A DNA stretch of 64,000 nucleotides from Bacillaceae bacterium SAS-127 (GCA_002261155.1 NKXN01000030.1:1-64000), one strand, 5' to 3'; numbered from the stretch's first letter, positions 35,920 to 42,765 are shown. Notes: generated by a model not told the origin, from the sequence alone. Numbers and translations: made by a program.

Positions 35920-36637
35920 ACAAATGATTCATTGGATGAAGCAGCTAAACGGAAAGACGAATTCCGCCTTGTATGCTCCGTTACTCAGACAAAATAACGC
36001 TGAACATTTAGCCTTTTTAAGAAATTTGGAAAAAGAAATGGAAAGAGAAAATACATTATTTATTCCTTTGGAGAAATTAAAAGTTGTCGTCTTTGACCTG
36101 GAAACAACTGGCTTTTCCCCTGACAAGGGAGATCAGATTCTTTCGATTGGTGCTATCAAAGTAAATGGAGTAGAAGTTATTCCTGATCAAACCTTTTATT
36201 CGCTCGTTCACTATGAAGGTATACTATCCACTGAAGTTCAACAGCTGACAGGAATGATAGATGAAAATCTTAAAAATGCCCCAGCCCTAGTAGATGTACT
36301 TCTTCGATTTTATCAATTTACGAAAGGCACGACTCTTGTCGCTCATCATGCGAGTCATGAGAAGAGCTTTCTGCAACAGGCGAACTGGAAGCTGTTTAAA
36401 ACCCCATTTAAACAGCGAATAGTTGATACAGCTTTTCTTATAAAATTAGTAGAACCTAAAAGTGAACGATTCCATCTTGAGGACTGTTGTTCTTATTATG
36501 AAATTGATATTCACGAGCGGCATCATGCGTTAGGGGACGCGAAAATGACGGCCCAATTGTGGGTTCGATTGGTGAAAAAATTGAAAGAATTAGGCTGTCA
36601 AACATTGTTCGATGTGTATGAACGCTATAGGAAGTAA
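35909..36637 (+). CDS. DnaQ-like DEDDh 3'-5' exonuclease
   Basis: A 242-residue protein. The exonuclease core starts near residue 58: ExoI motif VVVFDLETTGFS (Asp63, Glu65), ExoII around the Asp in VAHHASHEKSFLQ, and ExoIII HHALGDAKMTAQL, giving a full DEDDh set. The first 55 residues are a separate helical segment. It overlaps the nucleotidyltransferase gene by 11 bases, so the two are translationally coupled and likely act together, perhaps removing a nucleotide product or processing RNA or a cyclic/oligonucleotide. Last gene of the nitrogen run; a strong terminator follows four bases after its stop codon. Confidence 0.85.
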   Translation: MRFEQMIHWMKQLNGKTNSALYAPLLRQNNAEHLAFLRNLEKEMERENTLFIPLEKLKVVVFDLETTGFSPDKGDQILSIGAIKVNGVEVIPDQTFYSLVHYEGILSTEVQQLTGMIDENLKNAPALVDVLLRFYQFTKGTTLVAHHASHEKSFLQQANWKLFKTPFKQRIVDTAFLIKLVEPKSERFHLEDCCSYYEIDIHERHHALGDAKMTAQLWVRLVKKLKELGCQTLFDVYERYRK

Positions 36638-36640
36638 GGG

Positions 36641-36672
36641 CCCGTCTTAACTACGTATGAGACGGGTTTTTG
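36641..36672 (+). terminator. Terminator of the nitrogen operon
   Basis: CCCGTCT and AGACGGG form a perfect seven-pair stem with a 12-base loop, followed by TTTTTG. It is the first clear terminator after gltB. Confidence 0.9.
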
Positions 36673-36700
36673 TTTTGAAAGTAGACAGAATTTATGCAAA

Positions 36701-36731
36701 AGTGTCCGTTATTTGTACAGCTGAGTGTCCG
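36701..36731 (+). promoter_or_regulatory. Direct repeats upstream of the sigma-54 promoter
   Basis: AGTGTCCG occurs at 36701-36708 and again at 36724-36731, 23 bases apart, that is about two helical turns. This spacing suits binding of a sigma-54 activator. They lie unusually close to the promoter (30-60 bases), so the role is tentative. Confidence 0.45.
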
Positions 36732-36759
36732 GATTGATGAATTTTTCAAGAAACATCAT

Positions 36760-36775
36760 TGGCACGATACTTGCA
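36760..36775 (+). promoter_or_regulatory. Sigma-54 (SigL) -24/-12 promoter
   Basis: TGGCAC-GATAC-TTGCA matches the sigma-54 consensus TGGCAC-N5-TTGCW at every position, with the GG and GC dinucleotides in the required places. It lies about 78 bases before the acyl-CoA dehydrogenase ATG and is the only such match noticed in the window. A gene for the required AAA+ activator was not found here. Confidence 0.88.
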
Positions 36776-36814
36776 AATAAGTTAGGTAGTTACGTGAAAA
36801 AACTATCGATTGAT

Positions 36815-36828
36815 TGAGCGTGCGTTCA
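36815..36828 (+). promoter_or_regulatory. Imperfect palindrome, candidate FadR-like operator
   Basis: TGAGCGTGCGTTCA is a ten-of-fourteen palindrome (TGA-CG--CG-TCA) between the sigma-54 promoter and the first gene. The ends resemble half-sites of the Bacillus FadR (YsiA) operator. Weak evidence. Confidence 0.35.
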
Positions 36829-36852
36829 CTTTACAGTTGGGGGGAAAAGTAA

Positions 36853-37998
36853 ATGACTCATCGCTATTTAACAGAAGAACATCAAATATTGCGAGCATCA
36901 TTTCGGAAGTTTTTAAAGAAAGAAGCCGAGCCTTATTTTGAAGAGTGGGAGAAAAATCGTATCATTCCTCGCGAGTTTTGGAACAAGCTAGGGGAACAAG
37001 GTTTTTTATGCCCGGCTGTGGATGAAGAATATGGGGGCATGAATGCTGATTTTGGCTATTCTGTTGTAATTACAGAAGAGTTAGAACGAATCGGGACGAG
37101 CTTAGTCGGTGTTGGGTTACATAACGATATCGTCGTACCTTATATCGATTCCTATGGAAACGCAGAGCAAAAGGCTCGCTGGTTGCCTAAATGTGTGACA
37201 GGAGAGTATATCACCGCCATTGCGATGACGGAGCCTGGGGCTGGATCAGATTTAGCTAATATTAAAACGACCGCTGTCCGTGATGGAGATCATTACATTA
37301 TTAATGGAGAAAAAACATTTATCACAAATGGCATCCACTCTGATTTGATTGTTGTCGCTTGTAAAACGGATACAAAAATACAGCCAGGATATAAAGGCAT
37401 TAGTTTAATTGTTGTTGAACGCGATACCCCGGGGTTTAGAAGGGGGAAAAAATTAGAAAAAGTCGGTCAATGGGCACAAGATACGGCCGAATTAATTTTT
37501 GAAGATGCGAAAGTACCGGTCACCAATTTACTTGGACAAGAAGGAAAAGGCTTTTATTACATGATGAACAAGCTTCAGCAAGAACGTCTCATCGTTGCCA
37601 TTGAAGCGGTTGTCAGTGCGGAAGAAATGTTGGCACTGACGATTGATTATGCGAAGAGTAGAAAGGCGTTTGGAAAATCGATTAGTCAATTTCAAAATAC
37701 GCAATTTAAAATGGCGGAAATGGCGACAGACATTCAAATTGGTCGAACATTTATTGACGACTTAATTGTGAATCATATGCAAGGAAAAGATGTCGTCAAT
37801 CAAGTGTCGATGGCAAAATGGTGGACGACGGACATGGCGAAACGAGTGGCAGCTGAATGTATGCAGCTTCACGGTGGATATGGCTACATGGAGGAGTATC
37901 CGATTGCTCGTAGATACCGTGACATAGCCGTTCTGTCGATTTACGCGGGAACGAATGAAATCATGAAGCAAATTATTGCTAAAAATTTAGAACGATAA
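36853..37998 (+). CDS. Acyl-CoA dehydrogenase
   Basis: A 381-residue flavoprotein catalysing the first beta-oxidation step (acyl-CoA to trans-2-enoyl-CoA). Family signatures visible: AIAMTEPGAGSDLANIKTTA in the middle beta domain, FITNGIHSDLIVVA, SRKAFGKSISQFQNTQFKMA, and QLHGGYGYMEEYPIARRYRD. The final segment YAGTNEIMKQIIAKNL carries the usual catalytic-base region for short/medium-chain enzymes (Glu in GTNEI). It transfers electrons to ETF. First gene of the sigma-54 unit; GGGGGG precedes the ATG. Confidence 0.93.
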   Translation: MTHRYLTEEHQILRASFRKFLKKEAEPYFEEWEKNRIIPREFWNKLGEQGFLCPAVDEEYGGMNADFGYSVVITEELERIGTSLVGVGLHNDIVVPYIDSYGNAEQKARWLPKCVTGEYITAIAMTEPGAGSDLANIKTTAVRDGDHYIINGEKTFITNGIHSDLIVVACKTDTKIQPGYKGISLIVVERDTPGFRRGKKLEKVGQWAQDTAELIFEDAKVPVTNLLGQEGKGFYYMMNKLQQERLIVAIEAVVSAEEMLALTIDYAKSRKAFGKSISQFQNTQFKMAEMATDIQIGRTFIDDLIVNHMQGKDVVNQVSMAKWWTTDMAKRVAAECMQLHGGYGYMEEYPIARRYRDIAVLSIYAGTNEIMKQIIAKNLER

Positions 37999-38016
37999 AA
38001 AGGAGCGTGTAAGTAA

Positions 38017-39168
38017 ATGAGAGAAGTCGTGATTGTAGAAGGTGTTCGTTCAGCAGTAGGCAGACGTAAAGGAGCATTTAGTCATATGCGTCCAGATGAT
38101 TTAGCGGCAGAAGTGTTAAAAGGGCTCGTTTCTCGGGCTGGGATTTCAGCGGATATGGTCGAGGATGTTATCTTCGGTTGTGTGTCGCAAGTAGGGGAGC
38201 AATCCGTCAATATGGCAAGACAAGCTTCATTAATCGCTGGTTTTCCAGTAAGTGTCCCAGGAACAACGATTGACCGTCAATGTGGCTCGAGTCAGCAAGC
38301 AGTCCATTTTGCTGCCCAGGCGATTGCGGCAGGTGATATGGATATTGTCATCGCTGGTGGAGTAGAAAGTATGACGCGCATACCGATGTTTTCTAATCGG
38401 CTAGATGCTGAATGGAGCGAGCAACTCACTTCTCAACATGAAATCATTCACCAAGGTTTATCAGCCGAGAGAATGGCTGATAAATGGGAATTGAGTCGTG
38501 AGACGTTAGATCAATTTTCTTATAATAGCCACCAAAAAGCGTTGAAAGCGCAAGCGGAAGGCCGATTTAATACAGAAATTTTGCCGATTGAAGTGACGCT
38601 AGAGGATGGATCTAAAAAGCTGATCAGTGAAGATGAAGGTCCTAGAAAAGAAACCACGGTGGACATATTAAACGGCTTGAAGGCAGTCTTTAGAGAAAAT
38701 GGAAAAATCCATGCAGGAAATGCCAGTCAAATGAGCGATGGAGCAGCTGCCTTGTTAATTATGTCTCGCGAAAAAGCGGAGCAGTTACAATTAAAGCCTC
38801 GTTTTCGAATCGTTGCACGGACGGTTGTCGGTTCCGATCCGACGTTGATGCTGACGGGACCGATTGACGCAACAGCGAAAGCATTGGAAAAAGCAGAATT
38901 AACGATTGATGACATTGATTTATATGAAGTAAATGAGGCATTTGCTTCTGTTCCACTTGCTTGGTTAGCAGATACTGGTGCTAATCCAGACAAGTTGAAT
39001 GTGAACGGTGGAGCGATCGCTTTAGGGCATCCGCTTGGGGCAACAGGAGCAAAATTGATGATTACATTGATGAATGAATTAGAACGAACGAATGGTCGTT
39101 ACGGCTTGCAAGCGGTGTGTGAAGGCCATGGGATGGCGAATGCAACGATCATTGAGCGGATCGATTAA
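38017..39168 (+). CDS. Thiolase (acetyl-CoA C-acyltransferase)
   Basis: A 383-residue thiolase. Visible: nucleophile Cys in TIDRQCGSSQQAVHFAAQ (near residue 89), HAGNASQMSDGAAALL, EVNEAFASVPLAW, the His in NVNGGAIALGHPLGATGA, and the C-terminal acid/base Cys in GLQAVCEGHGMANATII, where the usual CxGGG reads CEGHG. This completes beta-oxidation by releasing acetyl-CoA (or propionyl-CoA from branched substrates). It starts 18 bases after the dehydrogenase with AAAGGAG upstream. The altered CEGHG is typical of a catabolic subgroup and not a defect. Confidence 0.92.
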   Translation: MREVVIVEGVRSAVGRRKGAFSHMRPDDLAAEVLKGLVSRAGISADMVEDVIFGCVSQVGEQSVNMARQASLIAGFPVSVPGTTIDRQCGSSQQAVHFAAQAIAAGDMDIVIAGGVESMTRIPMFSNRLDAEWSEQLTSQHEIIHQGLSAERMADKWELSRETLDQFSYNSHQKALKAQAEGRFNTEILPIEVTLEDGSKKLISEDEGPRKETTVDILNGLKAVFRENGKIHAGNASQMSDGAAALLIMSREKAEQLQLKPRFRIVARTVVGSDPTLMLTGPIDATAKALEKAELTIDDIDLYEVNEAFASVPLAWLADTGANPDKLNVNGGAIALGHPLGATGAKLMITLMNELERTNGRYGLQAVCEGHGMANATIIERID

Positions 39169-39176
39169 TTTCTTTA

Positions 39177-39318
39177 TCCTGCATTAACGGGCTGTAAGAC
39201 TCCCACCTCAACATGGCAGAAAGAAGCGCAGACATGTGGGGGGAAATGCCCGATTGGTTCAACTAACACTTAGTGGAGGGATGAAGAAAACCCTCACTGA
39301 GTGAAGTCTCACTTTATC
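39177..39318. repeat. Structured intergenic repeat, copy 2
   Basis: This shares its ends with 19667-19845: GGGCTGTAAGACTCCCACCT near the left and TGAAGT-TCACTTTA at the right, with a hairpin AGTGGAGGG / CCCTCACT (one bulge) and the same ATGAAGAAAA loop. The middle part differs and is shorter. It lies between the thiolase and the HSD10-like gene, inside what is otherwise one transcription unit. No open frame. Confidence 0.65.
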
Positions 39319-39338
39319 TAATACAAGGGGGAATGAAG

Positions 39339-40109
39339 ATGGAATTGAATCAAAGTGTGGCAGTCGTAACGGGAGGAGCTTCAGGTTTGGGGGAAGCGAC
39401 GGTCAAACATGTTGTGGAACATGGTGGAAAGGCTGTTATTTTAGATATGAATGAAGCGAATGGAGCTACTCTTGTGGAACAGCTGGGGCATGAGAATGCT
39501 ATCTTCGTCAAAACAGATGTGACGAACGAAACAGAGGTTACAAATGCTTTAGACGAAGGAATTAAAGCGTTTGGCAAAATTAATTTGGTCGTTAATTGTG
39601 CTGGGATTGGTACACCGAAGAAAGTGTTGTCGAAAGGGAAGGCGGCTAGTTTAAGTGATTACAATCAAGTCATTCAAGTGAATCTTGTCGGTACATTTAA
39701 TGTCATTCGTTTAGCTGCAGAGCGCATGGTCACAAATGATGTGAATGAAAAGGGAGAGCGAGGAGTCATTATTTCCACTGCTTCAGTCGCGGCGTTTGAA
39801 GGACAAATCGGTCAAGCCGCGTATAGCGCTTCTAAAGGCGGTGTCGTCGCGATGACATTACCAATTGCTAGAGAACTAGCGAAAGATGGAATTCGAGTGA
39901 TGGCGATTGCACCAGGCTTATTTGAGACACCAATGTTTAACACGTTACCAGAAGCGGCACGTGTAGCACTTGGAGCGATGACGCCATTCCCATCGCGCCT
40001 TGGTAGGCCACAAGAATATGCTCAATTAGTGCAAGCCATCGTGGAAAATTCAATGCTAAATGGAGAGGTTATTCGCCTAGACGGAGCGATTCGTATGCAG
40101 CCGAAATAG
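39339..40109 (+). CDS. HSD10-like 3-hydroxyacyl-CoA dehydrogenase (SDR)
   Basis: A 256-residue SDR with TGGASGLG, NCAGIGTPKK, STASVAAFEG, catalytic YSASK, and APGLFETPMF. The insertion after NCAGI (about SKGKAASLSDYNQVI) and the ending MLNGEVIRLDGAIRMQPK are characteristic of type-2 3-hydroxyacyl-CoA dehydrogenases (HSD17B10-like), which act on 2-methyl-3-hydroxybutyryl-CoA and other 3-hydroxyacyl-CoAs with NAD. The start at 39339 follows GGGGG by seven bases; ATG 39333 is too close. With the dehydrogenase and thiolase it gives three of the four beta-oxidation steps; no enoyl-CoA hydratase gene is in the unit. Isoleucine or branched short-chain breakdown is plausible. Confidence 0.88.
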   Translation: MELNQSVAVVTGGASGLGEATVKHVVEHGGKAVILDMNEANGATLVEQLGHENAIFVKTDVTNETEVTNALDEGIKAFGKINLVVNCAGIGTPKKVLSKGKAASLSDYNQVIQVNLVGTFNVIRLAAERMVTNDVNEKGERGVIISTASVAAFEGQIGQAAYSASKGGVVAMTLPIARELAKDGIRVMAIAPGLFETPMFNTLPEAARVALGAMTPFPSRLGRPQEYAQLVQAIVENSMLNGEVIRLDGAIRMQPK

Positions 40110-40130
40110 GAGAGTAGCAAAGTTTCATGA

Positions 40131-40169
40131 AGGAGCTGACATTCATCATTATCGTCAGCTCCTTTTTTT
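40131..40169 (+). terminator. Terminator of the beta-oxidation unit
   Basis: AGGAGCTGAC and GTCAGCTCCT form a ten-pair perfect stem, followed by seven T residues. Confidence 0.92.
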
Positions 40170-40230
40170 GAAAATAAGTTTATATTCGTGAATTTCCTTC
40201 TGTAAAAATTTCTTTTTATTTACATTTGTA

Positions 40231-40255
40231 GTAGAAAATATGATATAATTTCTAC
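40231..40255 (+). promoter_or_regulatory. Promoter with overlapping inverted repeat, AbrB-like gene
   Basis: A TATAAT -10 box (40244-40249) has a weak -35 (TTACAT, 18 bases upstream). The -10 lies inside an inverted repeat, GTAGAAAAT and AATTTCTAC (eight of nine positions), a likely operator for autorepression. Confidence 0.5.
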
Positions 40256-40279
40256 AATGAATGTAAAGGGGGGACGAAA

Positions 40280-40561
40280 ATGAAGTCAACCGGAATTGTT
40301 CGAAAGGTAGACCAATTGGGGAGAATCGTTGTTCCGAAAGAATTGCGAAAAAATTTGTCGATCGATATAAAGGATGCCATGGAAATTTTTGTGGATGAGG
40401 ATAAAATCATTTTAAGGAAGTATAAGGCAGAACAAGCTTGTATCATTACAGGTGAAGTGACATCTGAAAACATCAGTCTATTTGATGGGAAAATCCATTT
40501 AAGTCCAAATGGAATAGAACTGTTAAAGAAAGAATTAGAACGAATTAGTGACGAGGGATAG
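40280..40561 (+). CDS. AbrB-family transition-state regulator
   Basis: A 93-residue protein. The N-terminal swapped-hairpin DNA-binding domain reads STGIVRKVDQLGRIVVPKEL, as in AbrB and Abh, followed by LRKNLSIDIKDAMEIFVDED. The C-terminal multimerisation domain includes ACIITGEVTSENISLF, the AbrB/Abh pattern. Such proteins repress stationary-phase, biofilm and sporulation genes in growing cells. The protein is likely an AbrB or Abh paralogue; which one cannot be decided. The gene immediately downstream is a riboswitch-controlled secreted protein, and may be a target. Confidence 0.9.
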   Translation: MKSTGIVRKVDQLGRIVVPKELRKNLSIDIKDAMEIFVDEDKIILRKYKAEQACIITGEVTSENISLFDGKIHLSPNGIELLKKELERISDEG

Positions 40562-40636
40562 AAGCATGAAACATTCAACACCTGAATTTTCGCTATATCT
40601 ATAAATAATCTCTTATATATGTCGATATAAAGAGTG

Positions 40637-40716
40637 TAAAAAGGCAAACTTGATGAAAATCAAGGACGCAAAGCTACGGACCTAAGCAGCTTTCACTGTA
40701 TGGCCGCCGAGCCGCC
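40637..40716 (+). ncRNA. Cyclic-di-GMP-I (GEMM-I) riboswitch aptamer
   Basis: Conserved blocks appear in the right order: AAAAAGGCAAAC, a GAAA-capped stem (CTTGAT-GAAA-ATCAAG), GGACGCAAAGC, ACGGACCTAA, a variable stem, and a closing GGCCGCCGAGCCGCC. These match the GEMM-I consensus (GCAAAC, GACGCAAAGC, GG-CCTAA, receptor). The stem-loop and receptor required for c-di-GMP binding are therefore present. It lies directly upstream of one gene, so it acts in cis. Confidence 0.9.
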
Positions 40717-40718
40717 AT

Positions 40719-40757
40719 TCTCCTTTTTGAAGTGAGATGGCAACTTCGATGAGGAGA
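40719..40757 (+). promoter_or_regulatory. Expression platform: hairpin sequestering the ribosome binding site
   Basis: TCTCCT (40719-40724) pairs with AGGAGA (40752-40757), which is the ribosome binding site, and TTGAAGT (40727-40733) pairs with ACTTCGA (40743-40749). The loop ATGGC (40737-40741) can instead pair with GCCAT (40714-40718) at the aptamer edge. The riboswitch therefore seems to act on translation. Whether c-di-GMP turns the gene on or off cannot be decided by eye. Confidence 0.75.
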
Positions 40758-40765
40758 TGTTCAGC

Positions 40766-41668
40766 ATGAAGATGTTAAGAAAGCTTGTATTCGTATGTAT
40801 CGCTGTATTACTTTTAGAAAGTGCAGGTTTGGCTATGTTCAAGCAAGAAGCGGCGGCAAACGAACAACCAATGCAAAAAGCAACATGGTTATGGCATACG
40901 AAAGAGATTGTATCTAATAAAGATCAGTTGTTAGACTTTATGCAACAAAATCAAGTGACAGATGTCTATTTGCAAATAAATAAGGATATTTCTGTAAGTG
41001 CTTACAAAACATTTATTCAACAAGCAAGCGCAAATGATATAAAAGTACACGCACTTGATGGTGCACCAGCATGGGTCTCTAAAAAAGGCCTTGCTTCTCA
41101 AGAAAGTTTTTTTGCTTGGGTACAGGATTATCAGCTTCAGGCTGCACCTGAAGAACAATTTTCAGGTATTCATTTAGATGTGGAACCTTATTTATACAAA
41201 GGTTGGAAAAAGCAATATCGACAAACTGTCCAATCCTATCAAGCGCTACTGATGAAAGCCAATCAATCAGCTCAACAGTTAGGTTTGCCACTTGCTGCGG
41301 ATATTCCATTTTGGTTTGATAATCGATTTTATAATAATCAATTTGGAAAAGGGAAGCTATCTGATTGGGTAATTGCTCATACAGATTCTGTGACAATTAT
41401 GGCTTATCGTGATCAAGCGTTAGGTTCAAACGGAATCATTAAGCTGGCTCAGAATGAAATCAACTATGCAGCATCAATGAACAAAAAAGTATCCATCGGT
41501 GTAGAAACACAGGTTTCACAGGAGGGAGAATTTATCACTTTCTATGAAGAAGGACAAGCAGCGATGTGGGAGCAATTACAACTCGTACAGAATTCCTATG
41601 AAGACCTATCCAGCTTTGATGGATTTTCGATTCATTACTTACAAAGCTGGATGAAGCTAAAACAATAA
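40766..41668 (+). CDS. Secreted TIM-barrel hydrolase-like protein under c-di-GMP control
   Basis: A 300-residue exported protein. The start at 40766 (MKMLRKLVFV) has AGGAG nine bases upstream; ATG 40757 overlaps that site. Residues 1 to about 31 are a signal peptide with an AAA end. The rest fits a TIM barrel: ATWLWHTKEI, TDVYLQINKD, GIHLDVEPYLYKGW near residue 130 (a D-x-E pair as in GH18-like catalysis), LPLAADIPFWF, DSVTIMAYRDQ, and KKVSIGVETQ. I cannot give a substrate; a matrix polysaccharide or cell-wall glycan would fit c-di-GMP control. The gene stands alone and is followed by the inverted-repeat element. Confidence 0.75.
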   Translation: MKMLRKLVFVCIAVLLLESAGLAMFKQEAAANEQPMQKATWLWHTKEIVSNKDQLLDFMQQNQVTDVYLQINKDISVSAYKTFIQQASANDIKVHALDGAPAWVSKKGLASQESFFAWVQDYQLQAAPEEQFSGIHLDVEPYLYKGWKKQYRQTVQSYQALLMKANQSAQQLGLPLAADIPFWFDNRFYNNQFGKGKLSDWVIAHTDSVTIMAYRDQALGSNGIIKLAQNEINYAASMNKKVSIGVETQVSQEGEFITFYEEGQAAMWEQLQLVQNSYEDLSSFDGFSIHYLQSWMKLKQ

Positions 41669-41680
41669 GTTTACTAAAAA

Positions 41681-41812
41681 GGGGCTGTCCGAAAAGTGAT
41701 TTTTCAGCCCGGAAATTAAAAATAGCAAAAGCCAAGAATGCCGTAAAATCAACATTCTTGGCTTTTTATTTTCGGTGCTTTTTACTCGAAAATTGACTTA
41801 CTGGACAGCCCC
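41681..41812. mobile_element. 132-bp inverted-repeat element (MITE-like)
   Basis: The ends are GGGGCTGTCC and GGACAGCCCC, with similarity continuing inward for about 25 bases (AAGT and TTTTC blocks), bounded by AAAAA and TTTTT. An internal perfect stem, AAGCCAAGAATG with CATTCTTGGCTT, has a 12-base loop and a T-run, so it can also terminate transcription. No coding capacity. Positions 41768-41816 are identical to 1-49. It is most likely a non-autonomous derivative of an IS1182-type element, and it serves as terminator for the gene upstream. Confidence 0.8.
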
Positions 41813-41940
41813 TTTTTGTATGCTGTTTTTTTGCAAATCAAGGCTAAGCTTCTCCAAGGTGAAGAAGCCTAGCTCTTATTGAGAAAGCCATTGTGAGCAA
41901 CGAAGAAACAACGAAGAATTTGGAGAAATGAATGATTTGT

Positions 41941-42027
41941 TTAGTATACGAAAGAAGCACCAATGATAATTAACAAAATGAACAAAACGACAAGTAAAGC
42001 AAAGCCACCGCCGTAACCGTAACCCAT
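41941..42027 (-). CDS. YjcZ-type small sporulation membrane protein
   Basis: A 28-residue peptide, MGYGYGGGF followed by a single hydrophobic helix (ALLVVLFILLIIIGASFVY). GGAGGTG lies seven bases before the ATG. The Gly/Tyr start plus one membrane helix is the signature of the YjcZ/YczN-like family, small peptides made during sporulation. Too short for most gene callers but well supported by ribosome binding site and composition. Confidence 0.85.
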   Translation of the reverse strand: MGYGYGGGFALLVVLFILLIIIGASFVY

Positions 42028-42213
42028 ATTTTTCACCTCCTTATTGAGGGGGAATAATACATAGTATGAAACGTCGGCAAAAATGTTTAGACTTTTACAG
42101 CTTGTCTATTGAATTGATGGGTGTTTTTTTATTTGCTGAAAAGTAGGTGGTCAGGTACGAATTAGAGGGAAATAAAAATACTCCCCTCTGCAATAAAGAG
42201 GAGAGTTAATGGT

Positions 42214-42477
42214 TTAATGATCAAGTAAAATCATCTCATTTTGCTTTTGGTGAATTTGTAGTTTCATTTGTCTTAGCTCTTCTTTTTGCTGAGAATTGGC
42301 ACTATGACTTAACTTATCAAGGTTGTTAAGGGTTTGTTCGAGCGTAAGCTGTGCTTGGCTAAATTCAACATCATTGTAATGTTCTTGGGTGGAAGCCTCT
42401 TTATATTGCTGCTCGGCAAATTCGAGAGCACCTTTGCATTGCTCGATAAATTGTTCTACCGCTTGCCTTGTTGCCAC
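42214..42477 (-). CDS. YtzC-like protein (DUF2524)
   Basis: An 87-residue helical protein. GTG 42477 (giving MATRQAVEQFIEQC) follows AGGAG by nine bases and matches the usual family start; longer frames from 42522 or 42663 lack a good site. The sequence (ASTQEHYNDVEFSQAQLTLE, LHQ/K-rich C-terminus, ending MILLDH) follows Bacillus YtzC, a protein of unknown function. A coiled-coil is likely over most of the length. Confidence 0.75.
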   Translation of the reverse strand: MATRQAVEQFIEQCKGALEFAEQQYKEASTQEHYNDVEFSQAQLTLEQTLNNLDKLSHSANSQQKEELRQMKLQIHQKQNEMILLDH

Positions 42478-42591
42478 ACGGATCATCTCCTCACTCGGAA
42501 ATTGATGAAATTCATCTCCCATAGTTTTTCCGTTTTTCGCTTGGATTATCAATGAGTTTTTTGTAAATAGTATAAGCAGGAGGTGTTTCTC

Positions 42592-42726
42592 ATGGGTAAA
42601 AGTAAAAACCGAGGCAATCCAGTAAGCGGTGTAAATCCTCAAGGATACTCTGGTGGAGGCCAAGGAGATACAAGTCCGAAATCTCGCTTAGAAAGCATCG
42701 CTAAACATAGCAATACGAAAAGATAA
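42592..42726 (+). CDS. sspL: Small acid-soluble spore protein L (SspL)
   Basis: A 44-residue basic protein. AGGAGGTG lies six bases before the ATG. VSGVNPQGYSGGG and the ending SRLESIAKHSNTKR match SspL (GGVTPQG... ELEERAKKSNTKR in Bacillus). It is a minor SASP of the spore core, expected to be transcribed in the forespore. A terminator follows within five bases. Confidence 0.85.
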   Translation: MGKSKNRGNPVSGVNPQGYSGGGQGDTSPKSRLESIAKHSNTKR

Positions 42727-42730
42727 AAGG

Positions 42731-42765
42731 ATGAGGGTGTCACTTTGGAAGGCACCCTCATTTTT
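42731..42765 (+). terminator. Terminator after sspL
   Basis: ATGAGGGTG and CACCCTCAT form a nine-pair perfect stem with a 13-base loop, followed by T residues. Confidence 0.9.
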
